Source of the DNA: Paracoccaceae bacterium
Lineage (GTDB): Bacteria; Pseudomonadota; Alphaproteobacteria; Rhodobacterales; Rhodobacteraceae
DNA: 11,554 nt
Assembly: GCA_013214715.1 (NCBI GenBank)
Contig: JABSSB010000166.1
Span: forward strand, 1-11,554
Direction: 5' to 3'
Below the pieces are notes generated by a model. The model had not been told where the DNA came from, made no database searches, and saw only the letters and a list, made by a program, of their open reading frames with translations. The position numbers and the translations under genes were made by a program. Positions 1-7,228 of the stretch are shown here, piece after piece; positions within the stretch are counted from its first letter, which is position 1, and each line of letters opens with the position of its first letter.

Positions 1-579
1 CAGTTGCGCGAAGCGGTTGAAGCCTCGGATGGTGCGACGCTTGACCTGACACTATGGCGCGATGGGACGGTTGAAACCGTGCAATTGACCCCGCGCCGCA
101 CGGATGAGCCCTTGCCCGAAGGCGGCTTTCAGACGCAATGGCGCATCGGTGTGGCATCGTCACTGGCATTTGAGCCTGCGCGCGAAGCGGTCGGCTTCGG
201 CACGTCTTTGAGGGCGGCCGTCTCTCAGACCTTTGCGATTGTGCAAAACTCTCTGTCCGGTCTTTATCATATGATTACTGGCGCGATCAGCACCTGCAAC
301 ATGGCCGGGCCGATTGGGATTGCAGAAACATCTGGCGCGATGGCCAGTCAGGGCGCGGACAATTTCATCTGGTTCATTGCTGTACTGTCCACGGCTGTCG
401 GCTTGCTCAATCTGTTTCCGATCCCGGCCCTCGATGGAGGGCATCTGGTGTTTTATGCCTATGAGGCCGTGACCGGCCGCCCGCCATCGGAAAAATGGCT
501 CCGAGCGCTGATGACTGGTGGCGTTGCGATTGTGCTTTCCTTGATGCTGTTCGCCTTGAGCAACGACATTTTCTGCTGA
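1..579 (+). CDS. rseP: RseP site-2 zinc metalloprotease, C-terminal part (5' end outside window)
   Basis: Intramembrane zinc protease (M50/site-2 family) of the inner membrane, which in the well-studied members cleaves anti-sigma factors during envelope stress. The frame is open from base 1, so the start, the HExxH zinc site and the first PDZ portion lie upstream. The first 50 or so visible residues look like the end of a PDZ domain. The family's C-terminal signature N-x-F-P-(I/V)-P-A-L-D-G-G-H is at visible residues 137-148; its Asp is a zinc ligand in the family. It follows a hydrophobic stretch and is itself followed by a final transmembrane helix. The protein ends in a short polar tail with a terminal Cys. 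A downstream bamA is the normal neighbour in Gram-negative bacteria. Family assignment is firm; the regulatory substrate in this organism is unknown. Confidence 0.95.
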   Translation, partial: QLREAVEASDGATLDLTLWRDGTVETVQLTPRRTDEPLPEGGFQTQWRIGVASSLAFEPAREAVGFGTSLRAAVSQTFAIVQNSLSGLYHMITGAISTCNMAGPIGIAETSGAMASQGADNFIWFIAVLSTAVGLLNLFPIPALDGGHLVFYAYEAVTGRPPSEKWLRALMTGGVAIVLSLMLFALSNDIFC

Positions 580-586
580 CGCGATC

Positions 587-627
587 GCCGCAATTGTGCC
601 GCAATGAGGGCCATGATGGGCCGCAGT
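587..627 (+). repeat. Three short direct repeats GCCGCA(A/G)T phased at 11-bp multiples
   Basis: Copies start at 587, 598 and 620, that is 11 and 22 bp apart (one and two helical turns). The first two are identical over 8 bases (GCCGCAAT). The third has G for A at the seventh base but shares the flanking TTGT with the first. They lie just downstream of the rseP stop and upstream of the small ORF at 669. Phasing like this can mark an array of protein-binding sites, but the units are short and GC-rich and chance is a real alternative. Confidence 0.3.
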
Positions 628-668
628 TGTATGGCAGGTGATCCGTGGTATCAGTCGAGGATGCAGTT

Positions 669-794
669 ATGCAGACGCTTCGCCGAAATTACCGCAGCCT
701 TCAGTGGCTGTTACGACTGACCGGGGACAGTCTTCTGGCCCTGGGTATGACGCTTGTGATCCTCAATATCTGCGTGTTCCTTCTGGGCTTGTAA
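669..794 (+). CDS. Possible 41-aa single-pass membrane microprotein
   Basis: A 41-codon ORF with ATG at 669, TAA at 792-794, and a Shine-Dalgarno-like GAGG at 657-660 (8-base spacing). Residues 1-19 are basic, with Arg at 5, 6, 9 and 16 and no acidic residue. Residues 21-41 form one continuous hydrophobic helix rich in Leu, Val and Ile that ends at the stop. This gives a clear positive-inside topology: cytoplasmic N-terminus, C-terminus at the membrane edge. It lies in the rseP-bamA gap, 89 bases after rseP, and a terminator-like hairpin follows 30 bases downstream, so it may be the last gene of the rseP transcript. I do not recognise the family. Its place next to a membrane protease suggests a modulator or substrate of RseP, but that is a guess. 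It could also be a chance ORF. Confidence 0.45.
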   Translation: MQTLRRNYRSLQWLLRLTGDSLLALGMTLVILNICVFLLGL

Positions 795-823
795 CCTTCG
801 GACCGGTTTTGACCCTCTCCTCT

Positions 824-853
824 GCCCGCTCTACACCCTGTAGGCGGGTGTTT
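824..853 (+). terminator. Terminator-like hairpin between rseP region and bamA
   Basis: CCCGC-T-CTACA (825-835) pairs with TGTAG-GCGGG (839-848) around a CCC loop, giving ten base pairs with one bulged T (830). Only three consecutive T follow (851-853), so it is a weak intrinsic terminator at best. It sits 30 bases after the small ORF and 125 bases before bamA, a sensible place to end the rseP transcript or to limit read-through into bamA. Confidence 0.45.
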
Positions 854-896
854 GCGCAACACATGATATTCCGTCTCGGGTTGAGCCTTCACTGCT

Positions 897-925
897 TTGA
901 CAAAGCGAAAGCCAGTCGATAGCAA
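897..925 (+). promoter_or_regulatory. Candidate sigma-70-type promoter for bamA operon
   Basis: A perfect TTGACA (897-902) is followed after 17 bases by TAGCAA (920-925), which resembles a poor -10 box. Transcription would start near 932, leaving a leader of about 45 bases before the bamA ATG at 978. The -35 is consensus, the -10 is weak, and alphaproteobacterial promoters tolerate weak -10 boxes. It lies downstream of the hairpin at 824-853, consistent with a fresh start for the bamA-lpxB operon. Confidence 0.35.
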
Positions 926-977
926 CGTGAGCAACGCCCGATTGGTGGGACGAGGCGAGCAGGGAGACAGAGGCGAT

Positions 978-3332
978 ATGATCGGTGGGGTTCAGCAACC
1001 GGTAGGCCGGCAGCGCATAGCGGTACAATTCAATCTCCGGGGGCTGATCATTCTGTTGGCCTTAGTGGTCACATCACTCTTGCCGCTACAGCTTGAGGCG
1101 CAGGGGCGTACTTTCACCTTTGACACGATTGCGGTTCAGGGCAACCAACGCATCGAAAGCGCCACGGTGCAAAACACGCTGGGCATTCAGGCGGGGCAGG
1201 CCGTCACAGCGGGCGAAATCAACGATGCCTTGCAGCGTTTGCAGCAGAGCGGCGTGTTCGAAACGGTCGAGATTGACCCGCGCGGCAACACCTTGGTCGT
1301 GACCGTGCAAGAATTTCCAACCGTCAACAGGGTCAGTTTCGAAGGCAATCGCCGGATTTCCGACGACGTGCTTGGCGAGTTGATCGAATCCTCCTCGCGG
1401 CGGGTCTTCAGCCCGGCTCAGGCGGAAGCCGATTCTGCGGCGATTGCCGCCGCTTATGCTCAGCAGGGCCGGATTGCCGCGACCGTCACGCCACGCATCA
1501 TTCGTCGCGATGACAATCGCGTCGATCTGATTTACGAGATCGCCGAAGGCACGACCATAGAAGTCGAACGCATCACCATCGTGGGCAACGAAGCCTATTC
1601 AGAGCGCCGCCTGCGCCGGGTGCTCGCAACCAAGCAAGCCAACTTCCTGCGCACCTTCATTGGTCAGGACACGTTGATTGAAGACAGGATCGAAGTCGAT
1701 CAGCAGTTGCTGTCGGACTTCTATGCCTCGCGCGGCTATATTGATTTCCGCATCCTCAGCACAAATGTGGCGCTGTCGCGCGAACGCGATGGGTTTTTCA
1801 TCGTATTCAACGTCCAAGAAGGGCAGCAGTTTAAATTCGGCAATATTTCTACCCGCAGTGAAATCAACGGCGTCGATGGGGTGGCGTATCAAGAAGCGCT
1901 GCGCGTGCGTCCGGGCGTTGTGTATTCCCCGACCTTGATCGAGGAGTCGGTGGCGCGGCAAGAACGGTTGGCCATTCAGCAGGGTCTCGATTTCCTGCGC
2001 GTGCGGCCTGAAGTGACGCGTAACGCGGAAACGCAAACGCTGGATGTGGTGTTTGTTCTGGAACAGGGCCCGCGTCTTTTCATTGAACGCATCGATATCG
2101 AAGGTAACACCACCACGCTGGACCGGGTTGTCAGGCAGCAATTCCGCGTCGTCGAAGGCGATCCGCTGAACCCGCGCGAAATCGCGAACAGTGCAGACAG
2201 GATCCGCGCCCTGGGGTTCTTTGAAGATGTGCTCGTGGACACGCGTGAAGGCACATCTCCGGATCAGCGGATCGTGGATGTGGATGTCGTCGAAGCCCCA
2301 ACAGGATCGCTGAACCTTGGCGGGTCATTCTCGGTCACCGACGGGTTTGGGATCGCCATCGGTTTGCAGGAGAGCAATTTCCTCGGACGCGGGCAACGAC
2401 TGGCGTTGAATGTGCAAACCGCTCAGGAATCAGAAGCCTATTCGATTGGCTTCAGCGAGCCATACCTGCTGGGTCGTGACCTGCGGTTTGATTTTGACAT
2501 CGGGGTGCAGGGGCGGACGTCGAGCTTCGTGTCCTATAACACATCGCGGGATTTCATCACGCCATCGCTCACATTCCCGGTCGGTGAAAATGCGCGTCTG
2601 CGCACCAACCTGTTCTATAATGCGCGTGAAATGCAGGAGCGCAATGGTGTCAACCCGGGTGTGGTCGTGGCGCGCGAGATTGCATTTGGAAAACGCACGG
2701 ACGTGGGGCTGGGCTTGCGCTATACCTATGACAGCAGGCTTACCGGTTTGAACCCCAATGCCGGGGTTCTGGTTGAAGTCGGAGCGGATTTTTCCGGCTT
2801 GGGCGGCGACAATACCTATATCAAACCCGAGGCGCGGGTGATCGCACAGTCGCGTGTTCTGAACGAAGAGGTGACGTTGCGGGCCTCCTTTGAAACGGGC
2901 TATCTGCTGTGGCAAAGCAACACTCCGACGCGTTCGGTTGACCGCTTTTTCACCACGCCATCCCGACTGCGCGGGTTCGAACCTGGCGGCATTGGTCCCC
3001 GCGAAATATCCAATGGTGTGAACGAACCGCTGGGTGGCAATGTGTTTACGGTGGCCCGGCTTGAGGCCGAATTCCCGCTGCCAATTCCGGAAGAAATCGG
3101 CATGCGCGGTGGGGTTTTCTATGACGTGGGCAACCTGTGGGATCTCAAAAATGCGAATTTGAGCGGTGCGAATGTCGTGGGCGAAGGCGGATCTCTGCGG
3201 CATGTAGTGGGTGTCTCCATCCTTTGGACCACGCCCATCGGCCCGCTGCGCTTCAACTTTGCTCGCCCGCTGATCAAAGAAGATTTTGACCGCTCGCAGG
3301 CCTTTGACCTGACTGTTCAGGCGCAGTTCTGA
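978..3332 (+). CDS. bamA: BamA outer-membrane protein assembly factor
   Basis: Omp85-family core of the BAM complex, which inserts beta-barrel proteins into the outer membrane. From ATG 978 the product is 784 aa, the usual length. This start is chosen because an AG-rich ribosome binding region (961-973) precedes it and because it gives a normal signal peptide: basic N-terminus, hydrophobic core at about 23-37, cleavage near residues 41-43. POTRA domains fill roughly residues 45-435. The C-terminal barrel covers about 440-784. The conserved loop-6 Arg-Gly-Phe motif is at R665-G666-F667, and the protein ends in Phe, as expected for a BAM recognition signal. The frame is open back to a TTG at 897, but that extension is polar, would overlap the candidate promoter and would displace the signal peptide. 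ompH follows after 4 bases. Confidence 0.96.
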   Translation: MIGGVQQPVGRQRIAVQFNLRGLIILLALVVTSLLPLQLEAQGRTFTFDTIAVQGNQRIESATVQNTLGIQAGQAVTAGEINDALQRLQQSGVFETVEIDPRGNTLVVTVQEFPTVNRVSFEGNRRISDDVLGELIESSSRRVFSPAQAEADSAAIAAAYAQQGRIAATVTPRIIRRDDNRVDLIYEIAEGTTIEVERITIVGNEAYSERRLRRVLATKQANFLRTFIGQDTLIEDRIEVDQQLLSDFYASRGYIDFRILSTNVALSRERDGFFIVFNVQEGQQFKFGNISTRSEINGVDGVAYQEALRVRPGVVYSPTLIEESVARQERLAIQQGLDFLRVRPEVTRNAETQTLDVVFVLEQGPRLFIERIDIEGNTTTLDRVVRQQFRVVEGDPLNPREIANSADRIRALGFFEDVLVDTREGTSPDQRIVDVDVVEAPTGSLNLGGSFSVTDGFGIAIGLQESNFLGRGQRLALNVQTAQESEAYSIGFSEPYLLGRDLRFDFDIGVQGRTSSFVSYNTSRDFITPSLTFPVGENARLRTNLFYNAREMQERNGVNPGVVVAREIAFGKRTDVGLGLRYTYDSRLTGLNPNAGVLVEVGADFSGLGGDNTYIKPEARVIAQSRVLNEEVTLRASFETGYLLWQSNTPTRSVDRFFTTPSRLRGFEPGGIGPREISNGVNEPLGGNVFTVARLEAEFPLPIPEEIGMRGGVFYDVGNLWDLKNANLSGANVVGEGGSLRHVVGVSILWTTPIGPLRFNFARPLIKEDFDRSQAFDLTVQAQF

Positions 3333-3336
3333 TCCG

Positions 3337-3912
3337 ATGTGGGGGCGGCGTCTGCGCCTGTGGCTTGTGTCATTGATCGCGGGCATGGCGCTGACTGGTC
3401 CCGTATTGGCGCAGCAGAACGGGTTGCAAATGGGCCAGCCGGTGGCCCCACCGGTTGGCGCGATTTTGACGATCTCTTCGGATCGCATGTTCACAGACTC
3501 CCTGTTCGGGCAACGGGTCGCACGGGAAATTGCAGCGCAGACCGCCGTTCTCGCCGCCGAAAATCGGCGTATCGAAAGTGAACTGGTTCTGGAAGAGCAG
3601 GACCTGACTCAAAAGCGCGCAGACATGTCACCCGAGGACTTTCGCGTTCTGGCAGATGCGTTTGACGACAAGGTGCAAAACATCCGCCGCGAGCAGGAAG
3701 CCAAAGCCCGCGCCGTGACCGAAGCGCAGGATCTGGGTCAGATTCAGTTTCTGGAAGCCGCGCGTCCTATCCTTGTCCAGATCATGCAGGAAACCGGGGC
3801 CGGTGTGATCCTTGAGCGGGCCACCGTTCTCATGAGCTCCAATGCCACGGATATCACCGATCTGGCCATCCAGCGTATCGACCAGACGCTGGGAGATGGC
3901 AGCGAAGATTAG
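3337..3912 (+). CDS. ompH: OmpH/Skp-family periplasmic chaperone
   Basis: Predicted periplasmic holdase that keeps unfolded outer-membrane proteins soluble on their way to BamA. The 191-aa product starts with a signal peptide (Arg at 4, 5 and 7; hydrophobic core about 8-20; cleavage after the V-L-A at 23-25). A Pro/Gln-rich linker follows. From about residue 60 to 135 there is a long charged Glu/Arg/Gln-rich helical region matching the coiled-coil tentacles of Skp. The C-terminal part (about 140-185) returns to the beta body with the D-I-T-D signature typical of the family. It is 4 bases after bamA with no strong ribosome binding site, so translation is probably coupled to bamA. The family has low sequence identity, but the pattern and gene context make the call solid. 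Confidence 0.88.
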   Translation: MWGRRLRLWLVSLIAGMALTGPVLAQQNGLQMGQPVAPPVGAILTISSDRMFTDSLFGQRVAREIAAQTAVLAAENRRIESELVLEEQDLTQKRADMSPEDFRVLADAFDDKVQNIRREQEAKARAVTEAQDLGQIQFLEAARPILVQIMQETGAGVILERATVLMSSNATDITDLAIQRIDQTLGDGSED

Positions 3913-4012
3913 CGCTGAGTGTCGGTTACAGTGGCGCGAGGAACTGCGCCTTGCCCCTTGCAGGTCAGATTGCTACCACATCACCCAAGTCAGACGACCA
4001 AGGATATCCAGA

Positions 4013-4480
4013 ATGAGCGACGCCGTCACCACCGCAGATATTCACGTGATCCAGCAGATCCTGCCGCATCGCTACCCGTTCCTGCTGGTGGACAAGGTGG
4101 TTGATATGGATGGTTACAGCTCGGGCGTGGGCATCAAGAATGTGACCATGAATGAGCCGCATTTCACCGGCCATTTCCCGGACGTTCCCGTGATGCCAGG
4201 CGTCTTGATCCTTGAAGCGCTGGCGCAGACGGCTGGCGTTGTGGTCGGCTCAGCTCTCGACCTCGCGGGCAAGGGGGCTTTGATTTATTTCATGTCGATT
4301 GACGGGGCCAAGTTCCGCCGCAAGGTCGTGCCTGGTGATGTTCTGCGGATGGAGGTGACCACCCTGCGCGGCAAACCCGGCGGTAAGGTCTGGAAATTCA
4401 AGGGCGTGGCCAGCGTCGAAGGCGAAATGGCGGCCGAGGCTGAACTGACAGCGATGATCGATCTGTCGGGCGGGGCGTAA
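4013..4480 (+). CDS. fabZ: FabZ, (3R)-hydroxyacyl-ACP dehydratase
   Basis: Hot-dog-fold dehydratase that removes water from (3R)-hydroxyacyl-ACP in type II fatty acid synthesis. It competes with LpxA for 3-hydroxyacyl-ACP and so helps set the balance between phospholipid and lipid A. The product is 155 aa, normal for the family. The start at ATG 4013 has AAGGA at 4000-4004 (8-base spacing). The frame is open further upstream, but that would run into ompH. The motif L-P-H-R-Y-P-F is at residues 17-23, the catalytic His is H54 (G-H-F-P) and the catalytic Glu is E68 (L-E-A-L-A-Q). The 100-base gap before it is the largest in the bamA-lpxB block; I see no convincing promoter there, only a weak hairpin. 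lpxA follows after 4 bases. Confidence 0.97.
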   Translation: MSDAVTTADIHVIQQILPHRYPFLLVDKVVDMDGYSSGVGIKNVTMNEPHFTGHFPDVPVMPGVLILEALAQTAGVVVGSALDLAGKGALIYFMSIDGAKFRRKVVPGDVLRMEVTTLRGKPGGKVWKFKGVASVEGEMAAEAELTAMIDLSGGA

Positions 4481-4484
4481 ACGG

Positions 4485-5270
4485 ATGCATGGCATCCATC
4501 CCTCTGCCGTGATTGAGCCCGGCGCCCAGATCGGTGAAGGCTGCACGATCGGGCCATTCTGCGTCATCGGCCCCGAGGTCGTTTTGCATGATAGGGTCGA
4601 GTTGAAAAGCCATGTCGTCGTGACCGGCAAGACCGAGATCGGCTCGGACACCGTGATCTTCTCTTTTGCAGTGATCGGCGAAATTCCGCAGGATCTGAAA
4701 TTCAAGGGTGAGGATGTGCGACTGATCATCGGGCAGCGCAATCGCATCCGAGAGCATGTCACCATGAACCCCGGCACCGAAGGCGGTGGGGGTGTGACGC
4801 GGGTGGGCGATGATGGGCTGTTCATGGCCGGATGCCACATCGCGCATGACGCGCAGATCGGCAATCGGGTGATCGTGGTGAACCAATCGGCCATCGCGGG
4901 CCATGTGATCCTTGAGGATGAGGTGATTGTCGGCGGTCTGTCGGGCGTGCATCAATTCGTGCGTGTCGGGCGCGGAGCAATGATCGGCGCGCTCAGCATG
5001 GTGGCGCAGGATGTGATCCCCTACGGGCTTGTGCAGGCGTCGCGCGGTCGGCTCGATGGGTTGAACCTCATCGGGTTGAAGCGCCGCGGCGTGACGCGCT
5101 CGGATATCACGGCGTTGCGTGCCGCGTTTCAGATGCTGGGTGATGGTGAGGGCACTTTTCATCAGCGCGCAGAACGTTTGGGCGAGGAAACCGAAAGCGA
5201 ATATGTGCGCGAGATCGTGGCTTTTGTCATGGGCGACAGTGACCGTCATTTCCTCACGCCGGGGGGCTGA
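4485..5270 (+). CDS. lpxA: LpxA, UDP-GlcNAc 3-O-acyltransferase
   Basis: Cytoplasmic enzyme of the first Raetz pathway step: transfers a 3-hydroxyacyl chain from ACP to the 3-OH of UDP-GlcNAc. The 261-aa protein has the hexapeptide-repeat left-handed beta helix over about residues 1-185 and a helical C-terminal domain that begins near the G-L-K-R-R-G motif (197-202). Aligned by eye with E. coli LpxA (offset of 4), catalytic H125 corresponds to H121, and H122, H144 and H160 correspond to H118, H140 and H156. E. coli G173, the residue that sets acyl-chain length, corresponds to A169, and E. coli H191 to R187. Translation is probably coupled to fabZ, 4 bases upstream; lpxI begins 3 bases downstream. 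Confidence 0.97.
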   Translation: MHGIHPSAVIEPGAQIGEGCTIGPFCVIGPEVVLHDRVELKSHVVVTGKTEIGSDTVIFSFAVIGEIPQDLKFKGEDVRLIIGQRNRIREHVTMNPGTEGGGGVTRVGDDGLFMAGCHIAHDAQIGNRVIVVNQSAIAGHVILEDEVIVGGLSGVHQFVRVGRGAMIGALSMVAQDVIPYGLVQASRGRLDGLNLIGLKRRGVTRSDITALRAAFQMLGDGEGTFHQRAERLGEETESEYVREIVAFVMGDSDRHFLTPGG

Positions 5271-5273
5271 CCC

Positions 5274-6068
5274 ATGCTGGCGCTGATCGCCGGGCGTGGT
5301 GATCTTCCCGACCGGATCGCGGCCGAGGCCGGGCCGGTGCTGGTCTGCGCGATGGACGGGGCCATGCCGGAAAGGCTGGTGCCCGAGATCACCTTTCGCC
5401 TTGAACGATTGGGGGAGTTTCTGCGCACCCTCAAACAGCGCGGCGTAACCCGGATCTGCATGGCGGGCAGCGTCACGCGTCCGCGGTTGGAGCTTTCGAA
5501 ACTCAGTCTTTCGACCCTGCGGCTGCTGCCTTTGATGCGCAAGGCGATGCGGATGGGCGATGACGGGGCGTTGCGGGCGGTGGTCGCTGTGTTCGAGAAT
5601 GCCGGTTTTACCGTGGTCGGCGCGCATGAGCTGTTGCCCGATCTTGTGATAGAGCCAGGCATCCCGACCAAAGTTCACCCCGACAAGGCAGCGCAGGCGG
5701 ATGCCGACAGGGCAGCTCAAATCGTGGCAGCGATGGCCGCAGCGGATGTCGGGCAGGCCTGCGTGGTGCAGTCCGGTCAGGCTCTGGCAATTGAATCGGT
5801 CTTTGGCACGGATTGGATGCTGGCGTCCCTGACGGCGCGGCCAAAGGCTGCGGGGCAGGGCGGCTTACTCTACAAAACCCCGAAACCGGGGCAAGAGCGG
5901 CGCGTTGACCTGCCGGCCATAGGCCCGACGACGGTTGCGGGCGCGGTGGCTGCCGGTCTGGACGGGATCGTGATCGAGGCTGGCGGGGTGATCGTGATGG
6001 AGGCCGCCAAAACCATTGCCGATTGCGACGCGGCGGGTCTGTTCCTTTGGATCAGAAAGGCCAGGTGA
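5274..6068 (+). CDS. lpxI: LpxI, UDP-2,3-diacylglucosamine pyrophosphatase (DUF1009)
   Basis: Hydrolyses UDP-2,3-diacylglucosamine to lipid X and UMP in lipid A synthesis. LpxI is the alphaproteobacterial replacement for LpxH, first characterised in Caulobacter. The 264-aa product has the N-terminal I-A-G-R-G-D-L-P segment (residues 5-12; the family more often has G-G at this turn), the central M-G-D-D-G motif (94-98) and the C-terminal D-L-P-A-I-G-P-T-T-V block (212-221) followed by G-L-D-G-I. D212 is the likely counterpart of the Asp reported as catalytic in Caulobacter LpxI. The S-V-F-G-T-D-W segment (175-181) departs from the more usual E-G-T-D-A. The gene is sandwiched between lpxA and lpxB and overlaps lpxB by one base, which supports the role. 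Confidence 0.93.
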   Translation: MLALIAGRGDLPDRIAAEAGPVLVCAMDGAMPERLVPEITFRLERLGEFLRTLKQRGVTRICMAGSVTRPRLELSKLSLSTLRLLPLMRKAMRMGDDGALRAVVAVFENAGFTVVGAHELLPDLVIEPGIPTKVHPDKAAQADADRAAQIVAAMAAADVGQACVVQSGQALAIESVFGTDWMLASLTARPKAAGQGGLLYKTPKPGQERRVDLPAIGPTTVAGAVAAGLDGIVIEAGGVIVMEAAKTIADCDAAGLFLWIRKAR

Positions 6069-7228
6069 TGCGCGTCTTCATTCTGGCCGGCGAAGTCTCG
6101 GGCGATCTTCTGGGCGGGGCATTGATGTCCGGGCTGAAGCAGTTATGCCCGGATATAAGCTTTGAAGGCATTGGTGGCGCAGCCATGCAGGCCCAGGGTC
6201 TCACCAGCCGTTTCCCGATGGAGGAACTCTCCGTCATGGGCCTCGCCGAGGTACTGCCCAAATATTTTCACCTCAAACGCCGGATCGCAGAAACAGCGCA
6301 GGCCGTGATCGACATGCAGCCCGATGTACTGATCACAATCGATAGCCCGGATTTTTCTCTGCGCGTCGCCAAGCTGGTCAAAGCAGGCTCTGATATTCGC
6401 ACGGTGCATTATGTGGCGCCATCGGTCTGGGCCTGGCGGGCCGGGCGCGCCGCCAAGATGGCCAAGGTTATTGATCATGTGCTTGCCCTGCTCCCTTTCG
6501 AGCCGCCCTATATGACCGCTGAAGGAATGGACTGTGACTTCGTCGGCCATCCCATCGCGGCCAAGCCGGTGGCGCGTGACAAGGACGTTGCAGACATGCG
6601 CGCGAGGCTGGGTTTGGACGACGCGCCCTATCTTTTGGTCCTTCCGGGCTCGCGCCGGTCCGAAGTCGCACGCCTCGCCCCGATCTTCGGACTGGCGTTA
6701 CACCAGATTGCCAAAACCCACCCCGATTTGCGGTTTGTCCTGCCCGTGGCCACACCGGTGACCGATTTGATCAACGAGTCGGTGGCAAACTGGCCTGTTC
6801 GCGTGACCTTAGTCAGCGCCAGTGACGATCCGGACGGCAATATGAAACTGGCGGCATTCAAAGGGGCCAAAGCTGCTCTGGCGGCCTCTGGCACGGTATC
6901 GCTGGAACTCGCAGCCAGCGATACGCCCATGGTGATTGCCTATACGTTCAACTGGCTCACCTTGCAAATCATGAAACGCATGATCCGCATCGATACCGTG
7001 ACGCTGGTCAATCTGGTATCAGAGACGCGCAGCGTGCCCGAATGCCTTGGCGCGGACTGCACCCCGGACCAGATCGCTGCGGCCATGACCGAGGTGATGG
7101 CAAACCCGACCGCCCAGCATGAGGCCATGCGCCTGACGATGGAGCGTTTGGGCCGCGGCGCAGAAGACCCCGGCCTGCGCGCCGCACGCGCCGTGTTGGC
7201 GCGCTTACCCGGCAGCGTCGACGGATGA
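6068..7228 (+). CDS. lpxB: LpxB, lipid A disaccharide synthase
   Basis: GT19 glycosyltransferase that joins lipid X and UDP-2,3-diacylglucosamine into the lipid A disaccharide 1-phosphate at the inner face of the cytoplasmic membrane. From ATG 6068 the product is 386 aa, the family's usual size. AAAGG at 6056-6060 (7-base spacing) and the TGATG junction with lpxI choose this start over an upstream in-frame one. Visible signatures are A-G-E-V-S-G-D-L-L-G-G (7-17), I-G-G near 35-37, D-S-P-D-F near 92-96, H-Y-V-A-P-S-V-W-A-W-R (114-124), F-V-G-H-P (158-162), L-P-G-S-R-R-S-E-V (192-200) and the later A-S-G-T-V-S-L-E-L-A. The stop overlaps the start of the next gene (ATGA). Confidence 0.97.
   Translation: MRVFILAGEVSGDLLGGALMSGLKQLCPDISFEGIGGAAMQAQGLTSRFPMEELSVMGLAEVLPKYFHLKRRIAETAQAVIDMQPDVLITIDSPDFSLRVAKLVKAGSDIRTVHYVAPSVWAWRAGRAAKMAKVIDHVLALLPFEPPYMTAEGMDCDFVGHPIAAKPVARDKDVADMRARLGLDDAPYLLVLPGSRRSEVARLAPIFGLALHQIAKTHPDLRFVLPVATPVTDLINESVANWPVRVTLVSASDDPDGNMKLAAFKGAKAALAASGTVSLELAASDTPMVIAYTFNWLTLQIMKRMIRIDTVTLVNLVSETRSVPECLGADCTPDQIAAAMTEVMANPTAQHEAMRLTMERLGRGAEDPGLRAARAVLARLPGSVDG

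Noticed and set aside
897..977. 27-codon N-terminal extension of BamA from a TTG at 897
   Set aside because: It would put a polar segment before the signal peptide, overlaps a consensus -35, and lacks a ribosome binding site, while ATG 978 has one.
2430..3494. Long minus-strand ORF (354 codons) opposite bamA and ompH
   Set aside because: It is antisense to strongly recognisable genes and its translation shows no family motif or sensible composition; a GC-rich codon-bias shadow.
3933..3950. Inverted repeat GGCGC/GCGCC in the ompH-fabZ gap as a terminator
   Set aside because: Only five base pairs with an 8-base loop and no T run, inside what looks like a continuous operon.
3842..4012. Extended FabZ start inside ompH
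   Set aside because: The extension overlaps ompH coding sequence and lacks family similarity; ATG 4013 has AAGGA at good spacing and gives the normal length.
4398..5720. Long minus-strand ORF (440 codons) opposite fabZ, lpxA and lpxI
   Set aside because: Antisense to three clear genes, His/Arg/Pro-rich translation with no recognisable domain; a shadow ORF.
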